NCBI GenBank assembly: GCA_034696485.1
Contig: JAQIWT010000617.1
Span: forward strand, 1-17,093
Source: Isohypsibius dastychi
Lineage: Eukaryota > Tardigrada > Eutardigrada > Parachela > Isohypsibiidae
Direction: 5' to 3'
DNA length: 17,093 bases
The position numbers were made by a program, and so were the translations under genes. Below the pieces are notes generated by a model, which was not told the origin of the DNA, did not search any database, and worked only from the letters and a program-made list of their open reading frames with translations. Of the stretch, positions 1-9,612 are shown in pieces; positions within the stretch are counted from its first letter, which is position 1, and each line of letters begins with the position of its first letter.

Positions 1-3000
1 GTTGGTGGTACTGGCATGTGGATTCAGTTTTGGTTTAGGCTTTCCAAATGCTCCTCGGTCTGATCGGTCGACCTTTAAAAAATCAGAGGTAAATTCCAGA
101 TTCACGAAGAATCATGTCACGAGATGCTCACCTTGGCGCCGGCAATTTTATCGGCTTTTGTTTCTTTTGGTCGTTTGGCCAACCGTTCAATATCTGATAG
201 AGAGACAAATTCGCTCGGTTCCGGATTATTGCCGAATGCTGTAGATGAGGTTCTTTTCTTCCCTTTAGCGGGATCGAATATGGCAGCGACTTTCTGCTTC
301 CTGATCAGGTCGAACTCTTTCTGGCTGAATACTCTCGTCGAAGAGATGGCTGTTGCTTTCTTCTCCTTCTCCTCTGGCGTCAGCTCCTGTTGATCAAAGA
401 CACAATAACATCTACGTTATTGACTGGATACATGTAAAGCAACTTACATCAACTTCCGGATTCACAAAACCGGTATTCGTTTCCCCAACTTCATGCTCCA
501 CATTAGTCCACTCTCCATCGTCCTCATCGTCAGATGCGTCTGAATCCGACTGCCATTCATCCAGGTCTTCCACTTCCTCATCTAAAACACGATAAAACAG
601 TATAAAAAACCAACTGCCGAACAAAGGGTTCAACGGTGATCGAAGATCCCACTAATTATATTTTAGATACCGGCGAATACTTTATAATATTCTGCTGACT
701 ACATGCTGAATGACGTTAACACTTACTTTCATCTTCAGGGAGAACTTCGGCCCCCTCAACATAACCTAACGTTGAAGATTCACCATATTCTTTCAGCTTC
801 AACTTCGCGGCACCCTCGGATGGACGACCCTATCAACGAAAAGCAATTTATTTTCACATGTCTAAACACAGCAGAAAACATTTCAAAGCAAAAGAAAGAA
901 CTCACTCTATCTCTTCGATGTAGCATTTTGGGGTCAACATGGCGATACAGCTGAATTAATGACCGAGCAGCGCTGACCACGTTTTTGTTGCGATACTTCC
1001 GGTACTGAGCCAAATCTTGCAGGAGATCGGCCGTCATGGAGAACGGACACCGCGCGCATATCTCTCGTATCGAATTCAACCTAAGAAAATGCTTCAGAAA
1101 ATGAGGAGCATTTAAAAAATTTAACCTCTCACCCGACTGCGATGACTTCGTTGGAATTTCGTTCGGCAACGAAGTTGTCAGCAATTGCTTTCACCAGTGA
1201 CTGCGATGTCTGCGAATAAAAGAACATTGAAACAGCTGCTGTGATTTGAACTGGTCAAGCAAGAACTCACTTCCGGCAATATCATTTCATGGACGGCCTG
1301 GGCAGCGTAAAGAAGGATTTTGGTGACCTCTGCAACACTGGTTCATAGCTACACTAACACATTTCGCTTCAGTTTGTCTCACCTCGTTGATGGGGTTGAA
1401 GAAAACGCTGCACGTACGGGTAGAAATTCAAAACCAACAACTAAATAAACAATCATGAAATATGAACTTGGTGGATCAAAATTAACCATCTAACCTTATG
1501 AATTCCAATCATCCGGGAAATCAAATCCATAAAAAGAAGCTTTGTGTCAAATTGGTCGTTCGACTTTTCCAACTTCTTGTACAATTTCTCGGTGAACCCT
1601 GCATACCGAAACCAACATTTCATAATACCACCACTCAGGATCAAGTTCTAGAAAACTTACCCTGAGTGTCGTAAATCATGTGCAGGGCAGAAAAATCGTG
1701 GAGATCTTTCTTCTGTTTGTTCGATATTTTCTGCAAATCAAAGCGTATCACAATCAGAAACTGCCATCCTGGTTCGGTGGATCAAGACCTTTATATGCCT
1801 CATTCCTCGATCAAGGCGTTTCTGTCGTTTGTTGCTCTTTTTTCCAACACGATGCGCCACTAGAAGTTCCTTGGCAGTTTTCATTTCCGGCTGGAAATTT
1901 CACAGCTTCACATGCGATTCGATAACAATCTTTCCCGTTCTTACTTCAGAATCATCATCTGCGTCCTTCTTCGTATCCTCATCCGTGCTTGTGAAAAAAT
2001 GTAAAGCGGCGATATTCAACTGAAGAAATGAACAATTATACACTGCGGAAAATTTGATTGAATACGAACTATCGACTGAAAAGAATAGATTTCGACGATT
2101 TCTCGTCTGTTTACCAAAAACTAGAACCGTATCAGGACCTTTCCATGAAAGACTTGAAAGTTGGAAACACTCGCACAGGTCAACAAACATGCATACCTTC
2201 GACAAATCCGAAACACAAGCGTCAGCGACGATGTTAACAGCTTTCACATCCCTCCAAATTCCCTTCTTGTAAAGATGAATTACCGCCTCCTAAAATGAAT
2301 TTCTACAAACCAAAACCCATACAGAATAAAAGAGACTCACCAGCGCAATGACAGACACAACTGGATGACTTTCCCTGACTGCTTCCAGGAACACGTTCTG
2401 AAGTCTCTGAAATAATAAAACAGGCTCACACTATGTTGGTAAAAAGCTCAAAAAATTGCTCACAGAGTTGACTTTCTGGTCCTTGTGTTTGGCGTTGATG
2501 GCTTTGATCATTGATACGATATGTGTGGACAGGGCGATTCGCAAATGTTTATCCGGGCTTTTTAACAGCTCGAAAAACAGCGGAAGAAGTCTTTCGGCAT
2601 CAACGATTTTTCTTTTATGGAGCAGCATGAGTCCTTTGCAAAATGCCTGAAAATAAAAGGTCAAGCGTGAATGGATAGCAGCTCAACCGGAAGTGCGGTA
2701 TTTCGCTCACCTGACGCGTGGACGATGTGATGTCATTGTAGCTCGTTTTAAGAAACACAAATACCTGCTCAGCGAACTCTTTCGCTTGAGCCGGGTAACA
2801 GAAAGAAACCTAAAAATGAAACATATTTCACACTGGAATATCGATCTGAAAAAACAACGAAAAGTTCGAAGCAGCCATTCTTACCTGAGCCAGAAAGACG
2901 ATCAGACTGTCGAAATGGCCATGATCTTCGTTTGGATTCGAAGAGAAAATCTTCAGAAATGACTCGAACTGACGGAGTTGCTGCTCATACTGAGAACAAA

Positions 3001-3142
3001 TACATCCAAATATTAAATGCCGTTTCGAGACTCCACATAAACAAACATATACCTCTGCTTTGTATGTTTCTGGATCTCTCTTGATCACATTTTGTAACTG
3101 AGGTAGATTTCCATTGAACCGTTTATCCGCTCTCGTAGCCAT
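1..3142 (-). CDS. SDAD1: SDA1 homologue, 60S ribosome biogenesis and export factor (3' end beyond window)
   Basis: Eighteen exons on the minus strand: 3053-3142, 2885-2989, 2711-2809, 2464-2646, 2341-2406, 2197-2289, 1945-2019, 1789-1890, 1661-1730, 1495-1598, 1383-1440, 1271-1329, 1133-1209, 906-1080, 727-829, 448-581, 132-386 and 1-72. Phases agree throughout and give 640 residues. Human SDAD1 has about 687, so roughly 45 C-terminal residues are missing past base 1. Family landmarks appear in order: [13 protein letters not shown] near the start, the [13 protein letters not shown] and [11 protein letters not shown] stretch, [45 protein letters not shown] with its SAARSLI follow-up, an acidic Asp/Glu-rich segment, then [16 protein letters not shown] and a basic tail. 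Known SDA1 proteins are nuclear/nucleolar and act in 60S subunit maturation and export. The start at 3142 gives the conserved N-terminus; a longer in-frame upstream reading has no family similarity. It lies head-to-head with the gene at 3733. Splice sites are inferred from consensus and family fit. Confidence 0.95.
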
Positions 3143-3732
3143 TGTCGCAGTTTCCGTACAGTTCGTGAAGAGTGGTTTTCGTCGCAAATCCTGAATAGTA
3201 AGAAGAAATCCAGAAAAAAGCCACCAGATCGCTGCCGTCCGAGCTAACAAAATATATTATTAAGTTTCGATTCCAAACAATACACACTCGCACACAATAA
3301 AGCGAGGAAGATGATGGGAACGATGGGCCTGTTTCCAAAAGAAGAATCTAAACTCTGAACTCGACACAGACTGAACCTGATGGGTCGCTGAAACTTCAGC
3401 TGACTGATTTTGCAACATATTTTGATTCTGGTCACAGCGGGGGTCAGAAGGACCTTTCAACCGGATTAAGAAGCGGTATCAACGACTCAAACCAATTCAT
3501 CAGGCTACAACGGTGCATCTGGTTCAAAGAGTCTCTACCCCACGCGACGACATCGCCGTATGGACCAGTGATCTCCAACAGCCCTCCGCACAAGCAGTTC
3601 TTGATTGACTCAAAGAATAAATAAGGTGCAGGTTTTTAGGAGAGGTTTGTTTTGAAAACTTGGTGAGAGACTTTCTGGATTCGCAAGTTTTTCCTGAGTT
3701 ATACTGAATCATTTTATCTTGAAGGTGTCAAG
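3143..3732. other. Divergent intergenic region between SDAD1 and the membrane-protein gene
   Basis: These 590 bp separate two head-to-head start codons and must hold both promoters and 5' UTRs. I see no open frame with family similarity and no RNA gene. A possible 5' UTR intron for the plus-strand gene could run from a GTGAGA near 3662 to an AAG just before the ATG, but nothing in the sequence decides this. Confidence 0.5.
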
Positions 3733-4415
3733 ATGTCGGACATCCCTGCTCGTCGCGCTGCACCTATGGTCGACCTCGGCAATTACGGCCCAGGAAGCAC
3801 AGAATATGGACGAATGGTTGATAGACCAGGACCTGGACGCCCGTTGGTCTTCCCTTATTCACTGAGTGCAAAAGTCCTTCAGTTTCCATATAAATTAATG
3901 TGGAAAAAGGAGTGGATGTTCCGTTTTCTGGTTTACGGATGGTTTGCTGGACTCCCTTTGATTTACTACATTCATAAGATGGGTACGTTCACCGTTATTG
4001 TTTAATAGTTCTGGTGCCCCAGGATGAAAGTCGTGGTTACTTCGGAATGTCTGTGATTTGTTCCTATCCTATGCAAATCCAACTTTTTTTTGTTATAGCT
4101 AACAGCCCGGCTAACGTTGAGAACTGGCGTCAAATCCGACAAAAGTGGCGTGACGGTAAGTACTCGATTTCCGGTCGAAGAATGAATCTATGATTCGTAC
4201 TCATATGAAGATTTGTCTGGTTTGCACTTGCAGTATATGTGTGGTGCTATTTGTTGATCGTACATACATTTTTTGGAAAAAATGGAGTTAATCATATATA
4301 AATTTTAGTCGTATATTAATTTGCAATTTGTCTGTGTCACGGTATCAAGCATAGAAGTCTCGGACTGACCAAGCCTTTTTTTGCAGAGGCTTTGGGCAAA
4401 GTTCCCCACAAATAG
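3733..4415 (+). CDS. Small single-pass membrane protein, unidentified (mitochondrial-type)
   Basis: Three exons, 3733-3982, 4099-4155 and 4387-4415, give 111 residues with matching phases. Donors are GTACGT and GTAAGT; acceptors are TTATAG and TTGCAG after long T runs. Residues 1-40 are rich in Pro, Gly and Arg (RPGPGRPLVFP at 31-41). Residues about 61-80 (WMFRFLVYGWFAGLPLIYYI) form one hydrophobic segment. A Trp-rich basic tail follows (ENWRQIRQKWRD, residues 91-102), ending in a VPHK tail. Size, single membrane span and charged Trp/Arg tail resemble accessory subunits or assembly factors of the respiratory chain, but I do not recognise the family and give no function. There is no cleavable presequence that I can see. 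The first intron is 116 bp and the second 231 bp, the latter the longest in the window. An AATAAA signal lies 142 bp after the stop. Confidence 0.8.
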
Positions 4416-4556
4416 GATGACATCTGACAAAGAAGGATACCGAATTCACTGCTTATCGTGTTTGGAGAAATTCGTCGGCTGATTTAATTTTGTGTGGAGT
4501 GTGATATCATTTAAACTGGAATTCGTTTTCGAAAACGGTCAGCCTTCGTGATTTTG

Positions 4557-4562
4557 AATAAA
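4557..4562 (+). terminator. Polyadenylation signal AATAAA
   Basis: A canonical AATAAA lies 142 bp downstream of the stop codon of the small membrane-protein gene, in the expected orientation. It is the best candidate for that gene's 3' end. A second AATAAA at 5081-5086 is farther away and may be chance. Confidence 0.5.
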
Positions 4563-5157
4563 GCTTCAAAAACGATATTCAACGGTACTGCATCGATAAC
4601 AAATCGCGGGATTCAAGTCTCTCGTGACATTTCTCAATGGTGTTTTGCCAAACTAATTCTTCATTAATCTGGTGCTTGGAGCTTGAGAACGTGATCCATG
4701 GCTTAGTGCACAGGGATAATTACGAAAGAAAATATCTCGTTAAAAACAAGAATTAATGGTCCGGAACAATCGCAGGAATTTTATCACGAGATATCTTTTG
4801 AGATTCATTTATGCCGTGGGGACATGGGCTGCTTTTTTTATCTGAATAATCTTGTGTTCTCCGTTGCGCTCTGTGCTCCCCAACCACATGATTTTTGGAA
4901 GGAGACTGGGCATTTCTGCGGAAGAGGAGAGCAAGTGAACGAACGGAGTAAGATATCGATTTCCGTCCTGCCCCGACCTCCCACACAGTATAAAGCTTCT
5001 GTTGCTGTTTGGACTTTTATGAACTCGACTTGGCTGTTATATATTTGCATACGCAGCAAGATGAGCCTTTTTGATGTCTTAATAAAAAGGAGCGTATTTT
5101 TGGTGCCTCCTTGAGCCTAATTTGTCGTCGTCGCATTGCCAGCTTTTCCCCGCAGTT

Positions 5158-5168
5158 CACTTCCGGTT
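5158..5168 (-). promoter_or_regulatory. ETS/GABP-like motif
   Basis: CACTTCCGGTT, whose complement is AACCGGAAGTG, matches the core consensus bound by ETS-family factors such as GABP/NRF-2 in animals. It lies 28 bp upstream of the start codon of the ankyrin-repeat gene, a typical position in TATA-less promoters. Binding is inferred from the motif only. Confidence 0.3.
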
Positions 5169-5195
5169 GTAATTTTCTAGCAGCCACTTGACGAA

Positions 5196-7286
5196 ATGCC
5201 TCGACAAACTGCATTCCGGAATAAAACAGAGAAAGAGCCACTTTTGTTTGACCAACTTCGGGAAAGTGGTCGCATGGAGAAACGAAGCGATGTCCAGATT
5301 TTAGTGACTGATTTATCAGAAAAAGACCATCTTCCAAGCGAGGACGGAATCCATCGAATGGAAGTCAACGATTCTGTTCTGACCGCGAGAAATATCTACC
5401 ATTTATCAAATAACGGAGAGCTGGACATTTCGGATGCAGCATGGACGGAAAAGCTTATACTTGCGATAAAGCTGGATGATATTGTCCTAGCGGAAGCCCT
5501 ACTATGTTGCGGCGTTTTGATGACGAGGGAAATTATCGAAACAATATCTCCGGACCAGATAGAAATGAGAAAATTTTGCACCAAATTTTTTCCGGACATC
5601 TGGACTGCGGTCCGAGTGGGGAACGTGAAACAAGTGCGGTGTTTGGTCAATCTGTGGCACAAAGTCGACTTATGCCGGAACGGGAAATCTTTATTCCAGT
5701 TGGCTATTGAGCACTCAAATCCCTACGGTGAGTCAGGTGCCATCACCTGGATTATTAATCTTGTTTCTTTTGTGAGCCGAGGTTTTGATCATGAGATTGA
5801 AAAACAATCCTTGGAAATATTTTCACGAATTGGTTATTTATTAATTTGGTTTGGCAGCGCTCGCGCTGCCGGAAGCTCATGGTGTTTTTATTTCCTTTTA
5901 GTTATTGCACTAATTGGAGGGATACAGACCACGATGGAAGTAGCTCACTTTGTTTTGGCCGGCGATGTGGATAAACTCAAGTCAGTCCGGAAAAACGGCA
6001 GCTTCATTAAAAGAACTCTCAAACACTTTGGACATAACTGTGCTCCGATCCTCTACTTCGCCATCATCTACAATAATTTTGAAATGGTCAATGAGTTGTG
6101 TTCTCACTTTGGAATGAAAGCCGACGAGGAGATGGTCAGCGACGAAGGCGATGAAATTCCACTTTTGTTTATTGCTCTAAAATTGGACATTGATGTCAGG
6201 ATTTTCCAAGTCCTCCTTACTCACACCGGTAAAGAACTTCAGAACATCTGGTACCGCCAAAGAAACATCATGCAATACGCAGTTGATATTGGAGTCTCCC
6301 TTGAACGGTTCCAGTTGTTACTAAACTTTGGCGGAGCGCGTCTGGTTGCTGATCGTGACCTTTCCTCTTTAACCCTCTATGATCTCACGAGCCGGTCAGA
6401 TTATACCCGCGATCTTTTAAGTAGCTATAAATCCGCACTGGAATGCCAGATTAGGACCTGGGTTGAAGATGGCGAGGAGAACGCCGGATGGTTGGCAGTC
6501 ATGGGATTCAGCTTCCACGAAGGACAGAATTTTGAATGGACTGATGATATTGCGCAAGTCCAACAGTTGATTGCTGATTTGGATGATTGCATCGTTAATG
6601 ATGATTTGAATTGGTTTAATAAGCTATGTAACTCGGAGACTCCTTACAGAGATTGGCCGGATGCGGTAAATGATTTCAAATGATGTGCATTTCGGCTTTA
6701 TTTTCTAACTAGTTTTTATCATAGATCTGGTTTGGCCGTCCAGTCGGAAGTGGTCAAACACTTCTTCACCGTGCCGTCCTGTACAACCGGGAAGATATCG
6801 TTCAGTCGATTCTGACTCGTGCGGATATGTCGGACATTCCTCTGGACAATTTCGGTGCATCGGCGTTACATTATGCATGCGCCTCCATGGATTATGACGA
6901 AATCGAAAAGATTCTTCTATGCGCCGGATTTGGCGAGCATTACATCGATAAAAGAGGAAACGATTGGTAAGCCCATAGATTTCGTTTGTGCAAGTTTCAT
7001 AATTTTGTTTTCCTCCAGCGCATCGTACAGAATGCAGCGATCTTCGGACGACATGGCTCTATACCTGAACGCAATGCGGCAAGGGATTCCAGAAAAGATG
7101 CTGCGATACAATCCATGGAAATACCCAGGAAGACCGGAAGATCTGCCGCCGTACATCCGGAATGCATTCGCTAAAACTGTCGTGAATGATAACTGCTGTC
7201 ATCACACAAGCACGGAACATCTCGACCGTTCTCGTGACCCTTCGGCATTTGGCGTCCAGCCGGATACTTGGTGTTCCATAGCGTAG
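5196..7286 (+). CDS. Ankyrin-repeat protein, four exons, family unknown
   Basis: Exons 5196-5727, 5902-6665, 6725-6966 and 7019-7286 give 601 residues with consistent phases. Two clear ankyrin repeats lie at about residues 442-510 (GQTLLHRAVLYNREDIVQSI and SALHYACASMDYDEIEKILL). Weaker repeats precede them: GKSLFQLAIEHSNPYVIALI near 163-182, APILYFAIIYNNFEMVNELC near 225-244, and similar stretches near 263-320. The first of these is completed only when intron 5728-5901 is removed, which supports that splice. After the repeats comes a Pro/Trp-rich stretch (YNPWKYPGRPEDLPPYI) and a Cys/His-containing tail with no known domain. Ankyrin repeats bind proteins; no enzymatic domain, signal peptide or clear membrane segment is visible in the spliced form. 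The N-terminal 90 residues are polar and unrecognised. I cannot name an orthologue. Confidence 0.85.
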
Positions 7287-7632
7287 AAAAAAATGCCTGT
7301 ACAATATTTCACAGACATACGAAAAAAGGCGTTCTCAAGGCCGAGGGTCCGTGTCCATTATCATGCAATAGTGTTTCGGTATATGGACCCTCGTAAAATT
7401 CTCCTTCGGTTTGATCTCCATTATGACTCAAATACACCTGTATAAAATAACACAAGCTCTCGATTACAAAAAAAATTCACCCTGATCGTGCGCTGCTTCT
7501 CAGGATTTTTGTGAAAGGTCACAGAATGATTTTGTTCAGAAAATCCTGTCCACGTTTAGCGCCTTCCTTATCGATAACTGTCAATACTGCGGGTTTAGTT
7601 GTCATGGACCTGGCTCTAGCTGCTGATTTACT
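7287..7632. other. Intergenic region between the ankyrin and orphan genes
   Basis: This 346 bp stretch holds no convincing gene. TATAAAA at 7441-7447 could be a TATA box for the orphan gene or a variant polyadenylation signal for the ankyrin gene. From 7511 a short plus-strand frame (70 codons) runs across the start of the orphan gene in another phase; it would act as an overlapping upstream ORF if the transcript begins before it. Confidence 0.4.
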
Positions 7633-8523
7633 ATGGATGGGGAACAGCTGCAGGAGACCAGTAATATTTCTGAAAAAGAAAAGATTCCTCCAATCGGCAG
7701 CCGCAAAGCGAACAAGAGGTTGATCCGAGAAATCGAAAAAGAGATTCAAGCTCGATTCCATGCAAGACATCATTCTCCGCCATTCAGGACCGGCACTAAC
7801 AATGCTCATTTCGAAGACATACCGCTTCCGGTAGCGAAAACAAACATCGAATTCGATGAAAATGCAATTGATCAGCCGGACGAGAAAAAGTGCGCGGTCC
7901 AGCCGATTCACGCAGGAAACAACGCAGAATGTCATAAGCCAAACATCAAGACATCCAAAGATAAATTCAATCGTTTCCTGATGGAAACAGGTCTGGAAAA
8001 ATGGATTGAAGAGGGTTTTCAAGATGCAATTCGCGAGGATGTATTTGAACTGATCGAAGATCCCAACCTATTCATCGAGGCCTACTTTCTCATCCCCCGG
8101 CATGTGAACGAAAATCTCCAAAATCTGCGGAATGAATATTGGACGTTGATGAGCGAAAAAGAACGACTTCGAGAGATCAATGCCAAGCTACAAAGCATGC
8201 AGCAAACGGCGTTACTCCGGGCAGCAGAAGCTGCGGAAGAGGCACTTTTACTGGAAAAGGAGATTATAATTGAAAAGCCAGATAAAAACAAAACGAAACA
8301 GCAAGAACGGCTGGAAAAGAAGGCTGCTGGGAAACAAACACCGGAACCGGTCGAGATGACTGTGGTCGTGGAGAAACCGGAGGAAGCCATGTTTTATGCC
8401 GGTGACGATCGGATATGGAGAGAAGACTACGGCTACGATGAATTCGCATATTTCTACGAGGATGCAGATCACGACAACGAATTACAAGAGTCCAGTTCAG
8501 AAATGGACGTAAAAGCAAATTGA
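7633..8523 (+). CDS. Orphan acidic coiled-coil protein, single exon
   Basis: A 296-residue uninterrupted frame, unusual beside heavily split neighbours. An in-frame TGA lies 9 bases upstream of the ATG, so the start is well supported. Residues 22-44 are basic (SRKANKRLIREIEKEIQ). Residues 110-160 form a conserved-looking amphipathic block (KFNRFLMETGLEKWIEEGF, then FIEAYFLIPRHVNENL). Residues about 156-232 are predicted by eye as a long coiled coil, with Leu/Ala heptads and a KEIIIEKPDKNK break. The last 50 residues are acidic and Tyr-rich (DYGYDEFAYFYEDADHDNEL). There is no signal peptide, membrane span or catalytic motif. I do not recognise the family. It is convergent with TIMM9, leaving 173 bp for both 3' ends. 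The antisense strand has a long shadow frame, which I judge not coding. Confidence 0.75.
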   Translation: MDGEQLQETSNISEKEKIPPIGSRKANKRLIREIEKEIQARFHARHHSPPFRTGTNNAHFEDIPLPVAKTNIEFDENAIDQPDEKKCAVQPIHAGNNAECHKPNIKTSKDKFNRFLMETGLEKWIEEGFQDAIREDVFELIEDPNLFIEAYFLIPRHVNENLQNLRNEYWTLMSEKERLREINAKLQSMQQTALLRAAEAAEEALLLEKEIIIEKPDKNKTKQQERLEKKAAGKQTPEPVEMTVVVEKPEEAMFYAGDDRIWREDYGYDEFAYFYEDADHDNELQESSSEMDVKAN

Positions 8524-8594
8524 ATGCAGATACATCCGACTAAAGAATATAAATCGGATCGGAATTTCGTCAGTTCAATGCTGAACAGTTAAAT

Positions 8595-8600
8595 ATTAAA
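8595..8600 (+). terminator. Polyadenylation signal variant ATTAAA
   Basis: ATTAAA lies 71 bp after the orphan gene stop. It sits within an AT-rich inverted repeat (AAATATT at 8591-8597 and AATATTT at 8604-8610), in the 173 bp shared by two convergent 3' ends. No AATAAA is visible on the minus strand for TIMM9. Confidence 0.4.
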
Positions 8601-8696
8601 ACAAATATTTCACAACATATCATACCAAAAATTCAACTGAAAGAGTAAATCTTGCATAAAACGAAAACAGAAAACCGACCTTCACAGGACGAGATT

Positions 8697-9066
8697 TTAT
8701 TTCTTTGGATAATGTCCGGCTTGCTGGGCTATCGCAAGGGCTGCTTCGTTTTGAAGAGATTGAAATTCTTGGAACCGCATGGAGACTCTTTGATTCAGCT
8801 TGAGGTACTTTTCCACACAGTTTGTTGAGCAAGAGTCTTCCGCATCAAGGACTTTCCTCGTCGTGAAATCGTGCACGCAGCTGTCGAAGCAAAGTTCGCT
8901 GAGCTTGTTATATGAGAGTAGGAAATCCCGCAACTGCTTCACTTGTTCCTGCTGTTGTTGTTGTTCCTGGACAACTTGTTGCTGCGAACCTACAACAATA
9001 ACTGTAAATAACAAGCTAAAATGAAAGGAGAAAGATGCATCATGTTTCACCTTTGGAACCCCACAT
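8697..9066 (-). CDS. TIMM9: Mitochondrial import inner membrane translocase subunit Tim9
   Basis: Exon 1 is 9051-9066 (16 coding bases) and exon 2 is 8697-8989; joining them gives 102 residues. The donor is GTGAAA and the acceptor TTGTAG, with the codon split G|GT. The twin CX3C motifs are C39-x3-C43 and C59-x3-C63, which form the two disulfides of small Tims. Around them are YNKLSELCFDSCVHDFTTR and KYLKLNQRVSMRFQEFQ, closely matching animal Tim9. Known role: with Tim10 it forms a hexameric chaperone in the intermembrane space that carries hydrophobic carrier and other precursors to TIM22. Human TIMM9 has 89 residues; the extra length here is mainly a Gln-rich N-terminus (residues 8-24). It is head-to-head with MRPL14. 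Confidence 0.95.
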
Positions 9067-9265
9067 ATTTCCAGTGAAATTCTAGAAGCAGAGTTTCTGC
9101 ACGACTTCAGACCGAAGAACACTTTACACAATTCAACAAACTCCGGATTATTAATTATAGTTTTCACCACGATAAAACGAAATGTAAAGAAAAGAATACT
9201 CACGAATATTCACGAAAAGCAATCCGCGATGAAACAACCTGAGGCGCTTAGGGTTAAACCGTGTA

Positions 9266-9278
9266 CCCCCCCCCCCCC
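9266..9278. repeat. C13 homopolymer tract
   Basis: A run of 13 C, followed by TCC, lies in the divergent TIMM9/MRPL14 spacer, 200 bp from the TIMM9 start and 335 bp from the MRPL14 start. Exact length is uncertain because such runs are error-prone in sequencing. Confidence 0.9.
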
Positions 9279-9372
9279 TCCGAAGTGTGGTGTTTAAAAA
9301 ACCTGAAATTGAAAGTGATTTGTTTGTGTTTTCGGAATTTGCAGTTCTCCTCTTGTTTTCTGAGATTCATCG

Positions 9373-9387
9373 CCGGAAAATCCGGAA
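9373..9387 (+). promoter_or_regulatory. Paired CCGGAA (ETS-like) cores
   Basis: Two CCGGAA cores start 9 bp apart, about 230 bp upstream of the MRPL14 start. ETS-family factors control many nuclear genes for mitochondrial proteins in animals; that they bind here is inference. Confidence 0.25.
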
Positions 9388-9612
9388 AGGATTAGGATTG
9401 TTTTTGCGTGATCCTTGCAGAATAATAGCTGATCCTTCTGATTCTGGGCGCGGAGTAGCTGCAGCGGCTTCCTTGCATTCTCCACTGCATTAAAAACAGC
9501 ATTTTCCGCCAAGTCCACAACGACGCCGTCAGTTGCAGCTGTAGTCACACAACTTCGGTTTAATTGATTCTGCTGCTGGATCACAACGCGCTCAAACTGT
9601 TTCTTCGGAGCT

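Larger units (their letters stand above)
4416..5195. other. Intergenic region before the ankyrin-repeat gene
   Basis: The first part is the 3' UTR of the upstream gene. The remaining 600 bp or so hold only short reading frames on both strands with no family similarity. The last 70 bp contain a sharp ETS-like site and the probable transcription start of the ankyrin gene. I see no tRNA or other RNA gene. Confidence 0.5.
9067..9612. other. Divergent promoter region of TIMM9 and MRPL14
   Basis: These 546 bp lie between the start codons of two mitochondrial-protein genes. They contain a C13 tract at 9266-9278 and two CCGGAA cores (9373-9378 and 9382-9387) that may bind ETS/GABP factors. Reading frames here have no family similarity. 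A shared or back-to-back promoter is inferred from layout only. Confidence 0.5.

Noticed and set aside
4824-5114. A 96-codon plus-strand frame before the ankyrin gene
   Set aside because: No domain or family similarity, and its composition looks random. The following AATAAA at 5081 lies inside the frame.
7310-7562. A possible two-exon minus-strand gene end with GTGAAT...TACAG at 7438-7480
   Set aside because: The intron would be 43 bp, below the 51 bp minimum seen elsewhere. The frame lacks a start, and upstream exons would have to overlap the orphan gene antisense.
7519-8022. A 167-codon antisense frame opposite the orphan gene
   Set aside because: Its composition is that of a shadow frame (many Phe, Cys and Arg with no domain). 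The plus frame is longer, hydrophilic and has an in-frame upstream stop.
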